From Labilithrix sp. (GTDB taxonomy: Bacteria > Myxococcota_A > Polyangia > Polyangiales > Polyangiaceae): a stretch of 64,000 nt of DNA. Made by a program: the position numbers and the translations under genes. How positions within the stretch are numbered: position 1 is the first letter of the stretch; every line of letters starts with the position of its first letter. This document shows positions 44,323 to 52,514 of this stretch, in pieces. Below the pieces are notes generated by a model. The model was not told the DNA's origin. It ran no database searches and saw only the letters and a program-made list of their open reading frames with translations. The stretch is taken from assembly GCA_019637175.1 (NCBI GenBank), contig JAHBWD010000025.1, forward strand, positions 52,438 through 116,437. Reading direction: 5' to 3'.

Positions 44323-45020
44323 CGGACACCCCACCTGGCGAAGCGGTTGTCGCGGAAGTCCGACGCGCGCGCGGACGCGATGCGATCGATGCGCGCGCTC
44401 GTGTCGCCGGGCTTGAACGGCTCGGAGAAGAGCGGCTGCGTCGTGCGCGCCTTCGCGAGCGGCGTCTCGCTGCGCGACGGCGACGTCACGACGAGGGCGA
44501 TGCTCGCGGCGAGCGCGAGGCCGCCGGTCACGAGCCCGAAGCCGACGCGCACGAGGCTCGCGCGGCGCTTCGCGGCGAGCTCGACGACGGCGCCGCCTCG
44601 CTTCTCCGGCACCCTCTCGGGCATCGCGGCGAGCGCACCGTCGACGATCGCGCGGTGCGCGGCGGGATCGATCTCGCCGGGCGCGAACGCGCACCGCAGC
44701 GCCTCCGCGAGGTCGGCCGAGCCCTCGGCGCCGCCGAGCATCGCCTCGCGACCGTCGAGCGCGTCGCGCAAGGCCGCCGCCGCCGCGAGCTCGTCGGACG
44801 ACGGCGTGGCGTCGAGGATCGCGCGGTTTTCGCCGGCGTCGAGGGTGGACGGCGACCAGGCTGCGCGGAGCGAGCGCGCGAGATCGGCGTCGTCGTGGGC
44901 GACCGACGGATCCTCGAGCGCGTCGCGAAGGCGCTGCGACGCCGCGATCTCCTCGGCCGACGCGGGCGCGTCGGGATCGATCTCGCCGTCCTCCGGCCGC
45001 TTCTCCTCGCGGTCACCCAT
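44319..45020 (-). CDS. Single-pass membrane protein with internal duplication; candidate anti-sigma factor
   Basis: The product has 233 residues. The first 120 residues carry two copies of a segment of about 55 residues, each running E-(I/L)-A-A-x3-L-R-D-A-L ... A-D-L-A-x-(S/A)-L-R-x-A-(W/F) ... (N/H)-R-A-I-(L/V)-D. One membrane helix follows (about 160-180, 'GFGLVTGGLALAASIALVV'), then a short C-terminal tail. This topology, and its position immediately after an ECF sigma gene with an 8-base overlap, fit an anti-sigma factor. However, there is no His-x3-Cys-x2-Cys zinc motif, so it is not of the ZAS class. Assignment rests on context. Confidence 0.7.
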   Translation of the reverse strand: MGDREEKRPEDGEIDPDAPASAEEIAASQRLRDALEDPSVAHDDADLARSLRAAWSPSTLDAGENRAILDATPSSDELAAAAALRDALDGREAMLGGAEGSADLAEALRCAFAPGEIDPAAHRAIVDGALAAMPERVPEKRGGAVVELAAKRRASLVRVGFGLVTGGLALAASIALVVTSPSRSETPLAKARTTQPLFSEPFKPGDTSARIDRIASARASDFRDNRFARWGVR

Positions 45021-45807
45021 CGCCCTCTTTCCTTCCGGCTTTCGGTTCCTCGCCGGCCTCGAGCGTCTTTTTCAACGATGCGATGGCGCGATGCAAGAGC
45101 ACGTCGAAGGTCGCGGGCGTGACCCCGAGCTCGGCCGCGACCTCGTCGCGCGGCCTCTCCTCGAGCACGCGCAGCCGAATCGCGCGCGCGTAGCGCGCGT
45201 TGATCCGCCCGAGCGCAGCGTCGACCTTCGCGCGCGCCGCGTCGCGATCGCGCTGGTCGCTGATCTGCTGCTCGACGGGCGTCGACGTCTGCGCCGCGTC
45301 GACCTCGCGCGCCAGATCGTCCTCCTCGAAGAGGACGAGGCGCTTCTTCGCGCGCAGCTGATCGAGCGCGACGCGCAGCGCGACGGTGCGGAGCCACGGA
45401 TAGAAGCCGACGTTCTGCCAGGTGAACTTCGAGATGTTCGCGACGACCTTCGCGTACGTCTCGGAGAGCGCCTCCTTCGCCGCCGCCTCCGATCCGAGCC
45501 GCGGGAGGAGGACGCTTCGATAGAGGCCAGGACCGTACTTGTGGAGAAGCTCGCCGAGCGCAACGCGCTCGCCGGCCTGGGCGCGCACGACGAGCGCGTG
45601 GTCGATCGCGTCGGCCTCGGCGCGGCGACGCGCCAGATCGGCGTCGACCGCGCGCACCGGCGCCGCGGCCGTCGACTTCGTCGCTTCGCCGGTGTCGGCC
45701 ACGGCGTGCAGCATAAGGCCCGCGCCCCCGAGGAGGCCTAGCTTTTCCCACGGCCCGACGCGGGGCAGGATCGGGGGAACGCTCAGCGCGGTCGCGGTCG
45801 CGGTCAC
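45013..45807 (-). CDS. ECF-type RNA polymerase sigma factor
   Basis: The frame gives up to 264 residues from GTG 45807; ATG 45714 would give 233 and drop a glycine-rich hydrophobic N-terminus that is unusual for a sigma factor, so it is at least as likely. Region 2 lies around 'RAQAGERVALGELLHKYGPG' and 'NVGFYPWLRTVALRVALDQL' (region 2.3/2.4-like). Region 4 has the helix-turn-helix 'RPRDEVAAELGVTPATFDVL' followed by 'HRAIASLKKTL'. Regions 1 and 3 are absent, as in ECF sigmas. It heads five same-strand genes with overlaps of 8, 4, 4 and 4 bases, and diverges from an M16 protease gene across 75 bases. Autoregulation is likely but not seen. Confidence 0.88.
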   Translation of the reverse strand: MTATATALSVPPILPRVGPWEKLGLLGGAGLMLHAVADTGEATKSTAAAPVRAVDADLARRRAEADAIDHALVVRAQAGERVALGELLHKYGPGLYRSVLLPRLGSEAAAKEALSETYAKVVANISKFTWQNVGFYPWLRTVALRVALDQLRAKKRLVLFEEDDLAREVDAAQTSTPVEQQISDQRDRDAARAKVDAALGRINARYARAIRLRVLEERPRDEVAAELGVTPATFDVLLHRAIASLKKTLEAGEEPKAGRKEGDG

Positions 45808-45882
45808 GAAGAACAGAACGCGGGGCCGGCCCGGCCCTTACACGCCGAGCAGGCCGATTGCGCCCGTGATACAGGGGCTTCC

Positions 45883-47253
45883 ATGATCCGCCTCTCTCGA
45901 ACGGCCCTGGCGCTCGTGCTCGCGGGCGCCGCGATCGCGGCGAGCCCGCCCGCCCGCGCGGACGTGTCGATCCCGTTCACCCGGACGACGCTCCCCAACG
46001 GCATGGTCGTCATCTTCCACGAAGACCACGCGGTCCCCACCGTGGTGGTCAACGTCTCCTACAACGTCGGCTCGCGCTTCGAGGCCGTCAAGCGGACGGG
46101 CTTCGCGCACCTCTTCGAGCACCTCATGTTCATGGGGACGAAGCGCGCCCCGACCAAGGCGTTCGACGCGTGGATGGAGGCCGCCGGCGGCTGGAACAAC
46201 GCGTGGACGAGCCAAGACCGCACCGACTACTACGACGTCGGGCCGCCGACCGCGCTCGATCTCCTGCTCTGGCTCGAGGCCGACCGCCTCCGCGATCTCG
46301 GTCCGCTGATGACGCTCGAGAAGCTCGACGCGCAGCGCGAGGTCGTGCGCAACGAGCGGCGGCAGACGAGCGAGAACACGCCGTACGGCAAGGTCGAGCT
46401 GCGCCTGCCCGAGCTGCTCTACCCCGAGGGTCATCCGTACCACCACCCCGTCATCGGCTCGCACGCCGATCTCGAGGCGGCCACCGTGTCCGACGTGAAG
46501 GAGTTCTTCGCTCGCCACTACGATCCGGCGAACGCCTCGCTCGTCGTCGCCGGCGACTTCGATCCCACGAAGGCCAAGGCGCTCGTCGATCGCTGGTTCG
46601 GGACGATCCCTTCGCGCGGCGCCGCGCCCGATCCCGGCGCGCCCGGCTTCAGCGACGCGAAGACGACGCTCGGCTCGGTCGTCCGCGAGACGATCGAAGA
46701 CGAGGTGGAGCTGCCCAAGGTCGTGATGGCGTGGCAGTCGCCGAAGCACTTCGGTCCGGGCGACGCCGATCTCGATCTGCTCGCGACCGCGCTCGCGGAC
46801 GGCAAGGCGAGCCGCCTCTACAAGGCGCTCGTGTACGACCAGAAGATCGCCCAGAGCGTCGACGCGGCGCAGGAGTCCGGCGTCCTCGGGTCGCGGTTCG
46901 TCGTCTCCGTCATCGCGCGGCCCGGCGTGCCGCTCGAGAAGATCGAGGCCGCGATCGACAAAGAGCTCGACGCCGCGCGAACCGCGCCGCTCGCGAACGA
47001 CGAGCTCGAACGGGCGAAGAACCTCTACGAGGCCTCGTTCGTCACGCGCCTCGAGGGGGTTCGCGAGCGCGCCTCGTACCTCAACATGTACGAGGCGGAG
47101 CTCAAGGATCCGGGCTACGTGCAGAAGGATCTCGATCGCTACCGCCGCGCCACGAAGGAAGACATCCGAAAGACGGCCGAGGCCGTCCTCCAGCCGAAGG
47201 CGCGCGTCGTCTTGCGCGTCGTCCCCAAGGCGAAGAAGGGAGCGGCCAAATGA
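45883..47253 (+). CDS. M16 family zinc peptidase, active partner
   Basis: This 456-residue protein has a signal peptide (cut near 'ARADVSIP'), so it acts in the periplasm or outside. The M16B domain carries the inverted zinc motif HxxEH ('HLFEHLMFMGT', His76, Glu79, His80) and the distal Glu in 'EVVRNERRQ'. 'VNVSYNVGSRFEAVKRTGFA' precedes the motif and 'PYHHPVIGSHADLEAATVSD' follows it, all typical. A second M16-like C-terminal half is present. The downstream gene, which starts in the last codons, encodes a related protein without the zinc motif. The pair probably forms an active/inactive heterodimer. Confidence 0.93.
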   Translation: MIRLSRTALALVLAGAAIAASPPARADVSIPFTRTTLPNGMVVIFHEDHAVPTVVVNVSYNVGSRFEAVKRTGFAHLFEHLMFMGTKRAPTKAFDAWMEAAGGWNNAWTSQDRTDYYDVGPPTALDLLLWLEADRLRDLGPLMTLEKLDAQREVVRNERRQTSENTPYGKVELRLPELLYPEGHPYHHPVIGSHADLEAATVSDVKEFFARHYDPANASLVVAGDFDPTKAKALVDRWFGTIPSRGAAPDPGAPGFSDAKTTLGSVVRETIEDEVELPKVVMAWQSPKHFGPGDADLDLLATALADGKASRLYKALVYDQKIAQSVDAAQESGVLGSRFVVSVIARPGVPLEKIEAAIDKELDAARTAPLANDELERAKNLYEASFVTRLEGVRERASYLNMYEAELKDPGYVQKDLDRYRRATKEDIRKTAEAVLQPKARVVLRVVPKAKKGAAK

Positions 47254-48755
47254 GAGCGCGAGTCTTCGAGCGCGCGCGCGCGATCGTGGCGTCGTGTGTC
47301 GTGCTGCTCGCGGCGTGCGGAGACGACGTGCGGCCGCCGCAGCTCCCGAGGCCCGTCGCGAGCGCGCCGCCGGCTCCGCGAGAGCCCGCCGACGCGCTCG
47401 GCCCGCGGCCGCCGCTGCCGCCGCCGGCCCCATACACGCCGCCCGTGCCCGTCGCCTACCAGCGATCGAACGGGCTCACCGTGTGGCTGCTCGAGCGTCA
47501 CGCGCTGCCGATCGTCTCGATGCAAGTCGTCGTGCCCGCGGGCGCGGCGAGCGATCCCGCCGGCAAGGGCGGCCTCGCGCTCGCGACGGCGACCATGCTC
47601 GACGAAGGCGCGGGCAAGCGCGGCGCGCTCGAGATCTCGCGCGACGTCGATCAGCTCGGCGCCACGCTGCGCACGGGCGCCTACGCCGACTACGCGTTCG
47701 TCGAGCTGACGACGCTCAAGAAGAACCTCGCGCCGGCGGCGGCGATCCTCGGCGACGTCGTGGCCAAGCCCACGTTCTCGCCCGTCGAGTGGAAGCGCGT
47801 GAGCGATCTCTGGAAGAACGAGCTCCGCGCGCGCCAGAGCGAGCCGAACGCGGTCGCGAACGTGGTCGCGCTCGCCAAGGTCTTCGGCGACCGACCCTAC
47901 GGACATCCCACGAACGGGACCACGAAGTCGGCGGCCAAGGTCTCGCTCGATGACGTCAAGGCGTTCTACGCGGCGAGCTGGCAGCCGCACCGCGCGACGG
48001 TCGTGATCGCCGGCGACGTGACGCGCGCGGAGGTCGATCAGCTCCTCGACGGAGCGCTCGGCGCGTGGAAGTCGCCGGCGGTGAAGACCGAGCGCGCCGT
48101 CGCGACCTCCGGGATCCCCGGCGTCGCGCCCCGCCGCGTCGTCGTCGTCGATCGGCCGGACGCGCCGCAGTCGGTGATCGCGGTCGTGCGCGAGGGGGTC
48201 GCGGCTTCGGATCCGAGCGCTCCCGGCCTCGTGCGCGTCAACGCGGCGCTCGGGGGGAGCTTCACGTCGCGCCTCAACCAGGATCTGCGCGAAGAGCACG
48301 GCTGGAGCTACGGCGCGAGGTCACGTTTCTCCTTCACGAAGCAGCGCGGGATGTTCACGGCCGAGGCCGCGGTGCACACCGAGCACACCGGCGACGCGCT
48401 CGCGGCGATGCTCGCCGACATCGACGCGCTCGCGAACGAGGGCCTCACCGAGGAAGAGGTCGACAAGACACGCCTCCTCGCGCGCGCCGATCTGGTCGAG
48501 GCCTTCGAGAGCGTCGCGGGCGCGGCCAAGCGCCTCGCGCGCAACGCCGGCGTCGGCCTGCCGCCGGATCACGACGCGACCGCGAGCGCGAAGCTCTACG
48601 CCGCGACCCGAGAGGAGCTCGCGCGCCTCGCCGCGCAGCACGTCGGCACCAAGAACGCGGTCGTCGTGATCGTCGGCCCCAAGGCGCAGATCGCGCCGCA
48701 GCTCGCCAAGATCGGGATCACGTCGTTCGACACGAGCGGCCCGGAGGGAGAGTGA
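47250..48755 (+). CDS. M16 family lipoprotein, inactive partner
   Basis: This 501-residue protein has a signal peptide and lipobox (LAAC, Cys23), and a Pro-rich linker to about residue 65. The M16 fold follows, but the zinc motif HxxEH is replaced: the equivalent sequence reads 'GKGGLALATATMLDEGAGKR'. The C-terminal half keeps the substrate-binding features ('RLNQDLREEHGWSYGARSRF', the R/Y pair). It overlaps the active M16 gene by 4 bases. In known bacterial pairs the inactive chain contributes the substrate-binding half. The lipid would tether the complex to a membrane. Confidence 0.9.
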   Translation: MRARVFERARAIVASCVVLLAACGDDVRPPQLPRPVASAPPAPREPADALGPRPPLPPPAPYTPPVPVAYQRSNGLTVWLLERHALPIVSMQVVVPAGAASDPAGKGGLALATATMLDEGAGKRGALEISRDVDQLGATLRTGAYADYAFVELTTLKKNLAPAAAILGDVVAKPTFSPVEWKRVSDLWKNELRARQSEPNAVANVVALAKVFGDRPYGHPTNGTTKSAAKVSLDDVKAFYAASWQPHRATVVIAGDVTRAEVDQLLDGALGAWKSPAVKTERAVATSGIPGVAPRRVVVVDRPDAPQSVIAVVREGVAASDPSAPGLVRVNAALGGSFTSRLNQDLREEHGWSYGARSRFSFTKQRGMFTAEAAVHTEHTGDALAAMLADIDALANEGLTEEEVDKTRLLARADLVEAFESVAGAAKRLARNAGVGLPPDHDATASAKLYAATREELARLAAQHVGTKNAVVVIVGPKAQIAPQLAKIGITSFDTSGPEGE

Positions 48756-49216
48756 TGATGGAGGTCGTCGAGATCGCGCTCGCCCCCGGCGCCGAGAACA
48801 ACGCGTTCGCTTCGATGCTCGCGGATCTCGTCCGCCAGAACCTCGAGAGCAAGCCGCACAAGAAGAGAGACTTCGCGAGGCTCGCGCGCGGCCGCGGCGT
48901 CACGGTCGCGCTCGTCGCCGACGACGCCGACGTCGCCCTCACCCTCGAGTTCAGGGCGGGGCGCCTCGTCTTGCACGACGGCATCAAGGGCGTGCCCGAC
49001 GTCGCCGTCCGCGGCTCGGCCGACGCGATCATGACGATGTCGAACGTCCCGCTGACCCGCCCGCTCGCGCTCCCGATCCCGACCGATCGCCCCTCGCTCG
49101 AGGTCCTGGTCTCCATGGCGCGCGCGAGTCGCACCGGCGAGCTCAAGGTCCTGGGAATGCTAGGGAATCTGGGTAACCTGTCGCGGCTCACGCGCGTCAT
49201 GAGCGTCAACGGCTGA
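48755..49216 (+). CDS. Small cytoplasmic protein, possibly SCP2-like
   Basis: This 153-residue protein has no signal peptide. Its middle, 'VALTLEFRAGRLVLHDGIKG' followed by 'VPDVAVRGSADAIMTMSNVP', resembles SCP2/sterol-carrier-like domains, in which a glycine-rich strand pair precedes a conserved 'D-x-x-(I/L)' helix; the match is weak. It is rich in Leu/Gly/Arg at the C-terminus ('GMLGNLGNLSRLTRVMSVNG'). Its start overlaps the M16 lipoprotein stop by one base (TGATG), so it is cotranslated. The alternative ATG is the next codon. Ligand and role unknown. Confidence 0.65.
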   Translation: MMEVVEIALAPGAENNAFASMLADLVRQNLESKPHKKRDFARLARGRGVTVALVADDADVALTLEFRAGRLVLHDGIKGVPDVAVRGSADAIMTMSNVPLTRPLALPIPTDRPSLEVLVSMARASRTGELKVLGMLGNLGNLSRLTRVMSVNG

Positions 49217-49290
49217 GCACGCTTCGAAAAATCTTCTTCTTTCGCGCGTCCGCGCCTCTCTTCTTCCCGTCACGTCATCGCGCGGGCCGC

Positions 49291-49319
49291 TTGACAGGGT
49301 GGGTCCCATCTCGTAGGTT
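49291..49319 (+). promoter_or_regulatory. Sigma-70-type promoter of the rpsP operon
   Basis: TTGACA (49291-49296), then a 17-base spacer and TAGGTT (49314-49319). The perfect -35 and ideal spacing sit 68 bases upstream of the rpsP start, with AAGGG (49374-49378) as ribosome site. Confidence 0.7.
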
Positions 49320-49386
49320 CCGCGCCCCGAAGGCGCTGAAAAGCCCCACAATTCCTAGCTCCCCGCACGAGATAAGGGTTCCCATC

Positions 49387-49659
49387 ATGGCCGTTTCCAT
49401 CCGCCTCGCCCGCCAGGGCACGAAGAAGAGGCCCTTCTATCGCGTGGTCGTCACCGACTCGCGCAGCCCGCGTGGCGGTCGTTTCCTCGAGAACATCGGC
49501 ACGTTCGATCCCTCGAAGGAGCTCGAGAACCAGTCGCTCAAGATCAACCAGGAGCGGCTGACGTACTGGCGCGGCGTCGGCGCGGTGCCGTCCGACACGC
49601 TCGCGGGGCTGCTCAAGCGCGCCGCGAAGCTCGAAGCCGCAGCGCCGGCGACGAAATAA
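49387..49659 (+). CDS. rpsP: 30S ribosomal protein S16
   Basis: The 90-residue S16 is needed for assembly of the small ribosomal subunit. 'MAVSIRLARQGTKKRPFYRV' and 'VVTDSRSPRGGRFLENIGTF' followed by 'DP' are the family signature. It heads the classic rpsP-khpA-rimM-trmD operon, with a promoter at 49291-49319 and AAGGG eight bases before the ATG. Strong coverage of the highly expressed codon set is consistent with a ribosomal gene. Confidence 0.98.
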   Translation: MAVSIRLARQGTKKRPFYRVVVTDSRSPRGGRFLENIGTFDPSKELENQSLKINQERLTYWRGVGAVPSDTLAGLLKRAAKLEAAAPATK

Positions 49660-49670
49660 CGAAGGCGAAC

Positions 49671-49907
49671 GTGGCATTGAAAGAGCTCATCAAAGCCATC
49701 GCGATCGAGCTGGTCGATCACCCCGATCAGGTGGTCGTCACCGAGATCGCCAGCGAGCACAACAGCCTCATCGAGTTGCGCGTCGCGAAGGAAGACGTCG
49801 GGAAGGTCATCGGCAAAGAGGGGCGCACCGCGCAGTCGATGCGCACGATCCTCGCCGCGGTGTCGACGAAGCTGGGCAAGCGCGCCCACCTCGACATCGT
49901 CGACTGA
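49671..49907 (+). CDS. khpA: KH-domain RNA-binding protein KhpA
   Basis: This 78-residue protein is a single type II KH domain with the G-x-x-G loop ('KVIGKEGRTAQSMRTIL'). KhpA proteins bind RNA, often with KhpB/Jag, and their gene between rpsP and rimM is a conserved arrangement in Firmicutes and many other bacteria. Start is GTG 49671, 11 bases after the rpsP stop, with 'ACGAAGG' upstream. In this window there is no KhpB. Confidence 0.95.
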   Translation: MALKELIKAIAIELVDHPDQVVVTEIASEHNSLIELRVAKEDVGKVIGKEGRTAQSMRTILAAVSTKLGKRAHLDIVD

Positions 49908-49923
49908 GCCGCTCGCATCCGCC

Positions 49924-50493
49924 ATGGACCCGAAAGGCCCTCAGCCGAGGGAAGGCGGGGAGCAGTGGGTGCCGCTGGCCGAGGTCGCGCGACCACACGG
50001 CGTGCGCGGTGAGCTGCGGCTGCGCCTCTTCAACAAGGCGGGTGACACGCTCCTCGGTCAGGACGAGGTGCTCGTCCGCATGCCCGACGGCGAAGAGCAC
50101 GAGGTGTCGGTCGAGCGCGCGCGGCGCGCCGACGACGCCATCCTGATGAAGCTCTACTCGGTCGACGACCGCGATCGCGCCGAGGATCTCCGCGGCGCGC
50201 TCGTCTGCGTCCAACGCAAAGAGTTCCCCGACCCCGAGCCGGGCGAGTTCTACGCCGTCGACGTCGTCGGCGCCGAGGTTCGCCTCCGCGGAGAGCGCGT
50301 CGGATCGGTCGCCGAGATCGTCACGTACCCCAGCGTCGAGGTGATGCTCGTGCACGCCGACGACGGCGAGGGGGACTGGGAGGTCCCCCTCACCGAGATC
50401 TACATCGCCAAGGTCGACGTCGAGAGCAAGCTCGTCGAGCTCCACACGCTCGACGACGTGGAACGCCAGCCGCGCCGGAAGAAGAAGACGTGA
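49924..50493 (+). CDS. rimM: Ribosome maturation factor RimM
   Basis: The 189-residue RimM binds S19 and helps mature the 30S head. The N-terminal barrel begins 'WVPLAEVARPHGVRGELRLR' (the G-x-x-G-x-x-G-E-x family signature), with 'KLYSVDDRDRAEDLRGALVC' and 'GEFYAVDVVGAEVRLRGERV' leading into the PRC-barrel domain, where 'EVPLTEIYIAKVDVESKLVE' is typical. It ends in a basic tail ('RQPRRKKKT') longer than usual. Its stop overlaps the trmD start by 4 bases (GTGA). Confidence 0.96.
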   Translation: MDPKGPQPREGGEQWVPLAEVARPHGVRGELRLRLFNKAGDTLLGQDEVLVRMPDGEEHEVSVERARRADDAILMKLYSVDDRDRAEDLRGALVCVQRKEFPDPEPGEFYAVDVVGAEVRLRGERVGSVAEIVTYPSVEVMLVHADDGEGDWEVPLTEIYIAKVDVESKLVELHTLDDVERQPRRKKKT

Positions 50494-51203
50494 GGGTCGA
50501 GATCGTCACGCTCTTCCCCGAGCTGTTCGACACCTTCGTCAAGACGAGCTTCGTGGGGCGCGCGGGCACGGGCGGCCAGCTCGAGGTGAAGCTCCGATCG
50601 CCGCGCGACTTCGGCCTCGGCAAGCACAAGAGCGTCGACGACACGCCGTACGGCGGCGGCAGCGGCATGGTGATGCGCGTCGACGTGCTGGTCGCGTGCA
50701 TGGAGGCGCTCGACGCCGAGGCCGAAGCGGAGGGCAAGCCGCGCGCGCGTCGCTTGCTGATGACGCCGCAAGGTCGGCCCTTCGGCCAGCCGATCGCCGC
50801 GAGGCTCGCGCGCGAGCCCGCGTTCATGTTGATCTGCGGCCGCTACGAGGGCTTCGACGAGCGCGTTCGCGCCTTCGTCGACGAGGAGATCTCGCTCGGA
50901 GACTTCGTGATGACCGGAGGCGAGATCGCCGCGATGGCGATCGTGGAGGCCACCGTGCGCCTCTTGCCCGGTGTCCTCGGCAACGAAGAGTCGATCCGCG
51001 AGGAGTCGCACGGCGAAGACGGTCTCCTCGAGTACCCGCAGTACACGCGCCCCGCGGAGTTCCGCGGCGCCGCCGTCCCCGAGGTCCTCGCTTCGGGCAA
51101 CCACGCCGAGATCGCCAAGTGGCGCCGCGCGCAGGCCGAAGAGCGAACGCGCGCGCGCCGGCCGGATCTGATCGAGGCCGCCTCGCGAAAGGAACACCGC
51201 TGA
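50490..51203 (+). CDS. trmD: tRNA (guanine-37-N1)-methyltransferase
   Basis: The 237-residue TrmD methylates G37 of tRNAs reading CNN codons, preventing frameshifts. Signature blocks: 'EIVTLFPELFDTFVKTS', 'HKSVDDTPYGGGSGMVM', 'LICGRYEGFDERVRAFVDEE', 'SLGDFVMTGGEIAAMAIVEA' (the SPOUT knot binding AdoMet) and 'GLLEYPQYTRPAEFRGAAVP'. Length is normal. Start is GTG 50490, overlapping rimM. rplS, which follows trmD in many bacteria, is not present here; a SPOUT-like methyltransferase takes its place one base later. Confidence 0.97.
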   Translation: MRVEIVTLFPELFDTFVKTSFVGRAGTGGQLEVKLRSPRDFGLGKHKSVDDTPYGGGSGMVMRVDVLVACMEALDAEAEAEGKPRARRLLMTPQGRPFGQPIAARLAREPAFMLICGRYEGFDERVRAFVDEEISLGDFVMTGGEIAAMAIVEATVRLLPGVLGNEESIREESHGEDGLLEYPQYTRPAEFRGAAVPEVLASGNHAEIAKWRRAQAEERTRARRPDLIEAASRKEHR

Positions 51204-51204
51204 G

Positions 51205-51750
51205 ATGGCGCGCCGCCTCGCGATCGCGCTCGTGCACCACCCCGTGCTCGACGGACAGGGCAAGACCGTCACGACCGCGCTCACGAACCTCGACGTCCAC
51301 GATCTCGCGCGCAGCGCGCGCACGTACGGGTGCAGCGACTTCTTCGTCGTGCACCCCATCGAGGCGCAGCGCGAGCTCGCGTCGCGCATCGTCGATCACT
51401 GGACGACGGGCTCGAGCGCGAAGCGCATCCCCGATCGCAAGGAAGCGCTCTCCGTCGTGCGCCCGGTGGCGACGCTCGACGACGCGATCGCCGGGCTCGG
51501 CGGCGCCGTCGATCTGTGGATCACCGCCGCGCGCGAGCTCGGCGCGCCGATCTCCTTCGCGCGCGCGAGAGAGCGCCTCGCGGCCGAAGGCGGACCCGTG
51601 CTGCTCGTCTTCGGCACCGGCTGGGGCCTCGCCGGCGAGGTCGTGTCGCGCGCCGACGCCGTGCTCGAGCCGATCCGCGGGGCAGGCGATTGGAACCACC
51701 TCAGCGTGCGCGCGGCGTGCGCCATCGCGCTCGACCGCCTCCGCGGCTGA
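51205..51750 (+). CDS. SAM-dependent RNA methyltransferase-like protein (PF09936 type)
   Basis: This 181-residue protein resembles the PF09936 SPOUT-like family often found next to trmD in deltaproteobacteria. 'RLAIALVHHPVLDGQGKTVT' and 'ALTNLDVHDLARSARTYGCS' form the first Rossmann-like half; 'PVLLVFGTGWGLAGEVVSRA' and 'DWNHLSVRAACAIALDRL' form the C-terminal knot with the cofactor-binding glycines. RNA target unknown. ATG 51205 lies one base after the trmD stop, so it is the last gene of the rpsP operon. Confidence 0.88.
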   Translation: MARRLAIALVHHPVLDGQGKTVTTALTNLDVHDLARSARTYGCSDFFVVHPIEAQRELASRIVDHWTTGSSAKRIPDRKEALSVVRPVATLDDAIAGLGGAVDLWITAARELGAPISFARARERLAAEGGPVLLVFGTGWGLAGEVVSRADAVLEPIRGAGDWNHLSVRAACAIALDRLRG

Positions 51751-51758
51751 CCCGTACG

Positions 51759-51772
51759 GGCCGCGTTCGGCC
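51759..51772. terminator. Small hairpin after the rpsP operon
   Basis: GGCCG (51759-51763) and CGGCC (51768-51772) pair across a 4-base loop, 9 bases after the last stop of the operon and next to a 10-base palindrome at 51751-51760. No T-run; weak evidence for termination. Confidence 0.3.
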
Positions 51773-51908
51773 GACGCATGGATATGGCGCGGTTCGCCGG
51801 ATGGTGAGGGATCCTACTGGGGCGAGGCACATCCCCGCCGGGTGCCCAGTCCCGTCGATCATCGAGAACGCTCCTGCCTCGAATGCAGGCGCTGCTGCCT
51901 CTGGGGCA

Positions 51909-52514
51909 TTAGCGCATCACCTCGACGCCGTGGTCCTCCGGCTTGAATCCGCCGGGCCACCGCGTGGCAGCATTGGCGCGCGCGCCCCGGAGGTTTGCTC
52001 TCTCTAGTCCCTCGCACTGGAGGTCAGCCCCAGAGAAGCTCGCTTCTCTGAAGTCAGCGCCTTCGACCTTGGCCCCGCGCAGGTCGGCCTCGCTGAAGTC
52101 TGCGTTCCGGAAAATGCCGGCACGCATCACCGTTTCGCGAAGGTCCGTCCTCGCGAAGTTTGCAAGGGAAGCGTTGGTCCCTGTGAGGCTCGCGCCCTTG
52201 AGCGTCGCGCCCTCGAAGTTGGCTCGTTCGAGCCATGCAGATCGAAGCTCCGTCCCCGAGAGGTTGGCTTTGGTCAGGACCTCCCCCTCCAACAGTGCTC
52301 GATGCAAGTTGCGACCGGAAATGTCCGCCCCGACCAGGGACTCGGCCTCGATCTCTACGTCGTCCCCAGTCTCGCAACGAATGACAATCATCACCAAGCC
52401 TCCGGGTGAATGACAAACTCTTCCCACGGAATTGCTCGCTCGGCGAACCAGGCGCTCGAGCTCTTCGGCCGAGAGCCGCTCCTCCCATACGTCTGGCGCC
52501 TGCTCCGTGCTCAT
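51909..52514 (-). CDS. Pentapeptide-repeat protein
   Basis: This 201-residue protein has, from about residue 80, tandem five-residue repeats of the A-(D/N)-L-x-x pattern ('ANLSGTELRSAWLERANFEG', 'ADLRGAKVEGADFREASFSG'), which fold as a right-handed quadrilateral beta-helix. The first 75 residues are a separate helical and beta region with 'LERLVRRASNSVGRVCHSPG'. ATG 52514 ('MSTEQAPD') was preferred over an upstream ATG at 52577. By eye the region is less GC-rich than its surroundings. Its start overlaps the stop of the nucleotidyltransferase remnant by 4 bases. Such proteins range from gyrase-binding mimics to structural proteins; no role can be assigned. Confidence 0.88.
   Translation of the reverse strand: MSTEQAPDVWEERLSAEELERLVRRASNSVGRVCHSPGGLVMIVIRCETGDDVEIEAESLVGADISGRNLHRALLEGEVLTKANLSGTELRSAWLERANFEGATLKGASLTGTNASLANFARTDLRETVMRAGIFRNADFSEADLRGAKVEGADFREASFSGADLQCEGLERANLRGARANAATRWPGGFKPEDHGVEVMR

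Noticed and set aside
51751..51908. Possible tRNA or small RNA after the rpsP operon
   Set aside because: No cloverleaf with a T-arm GTTCGAATC or acceptor pairing could be drawn. Only a short hairpin and a palindrome are present.
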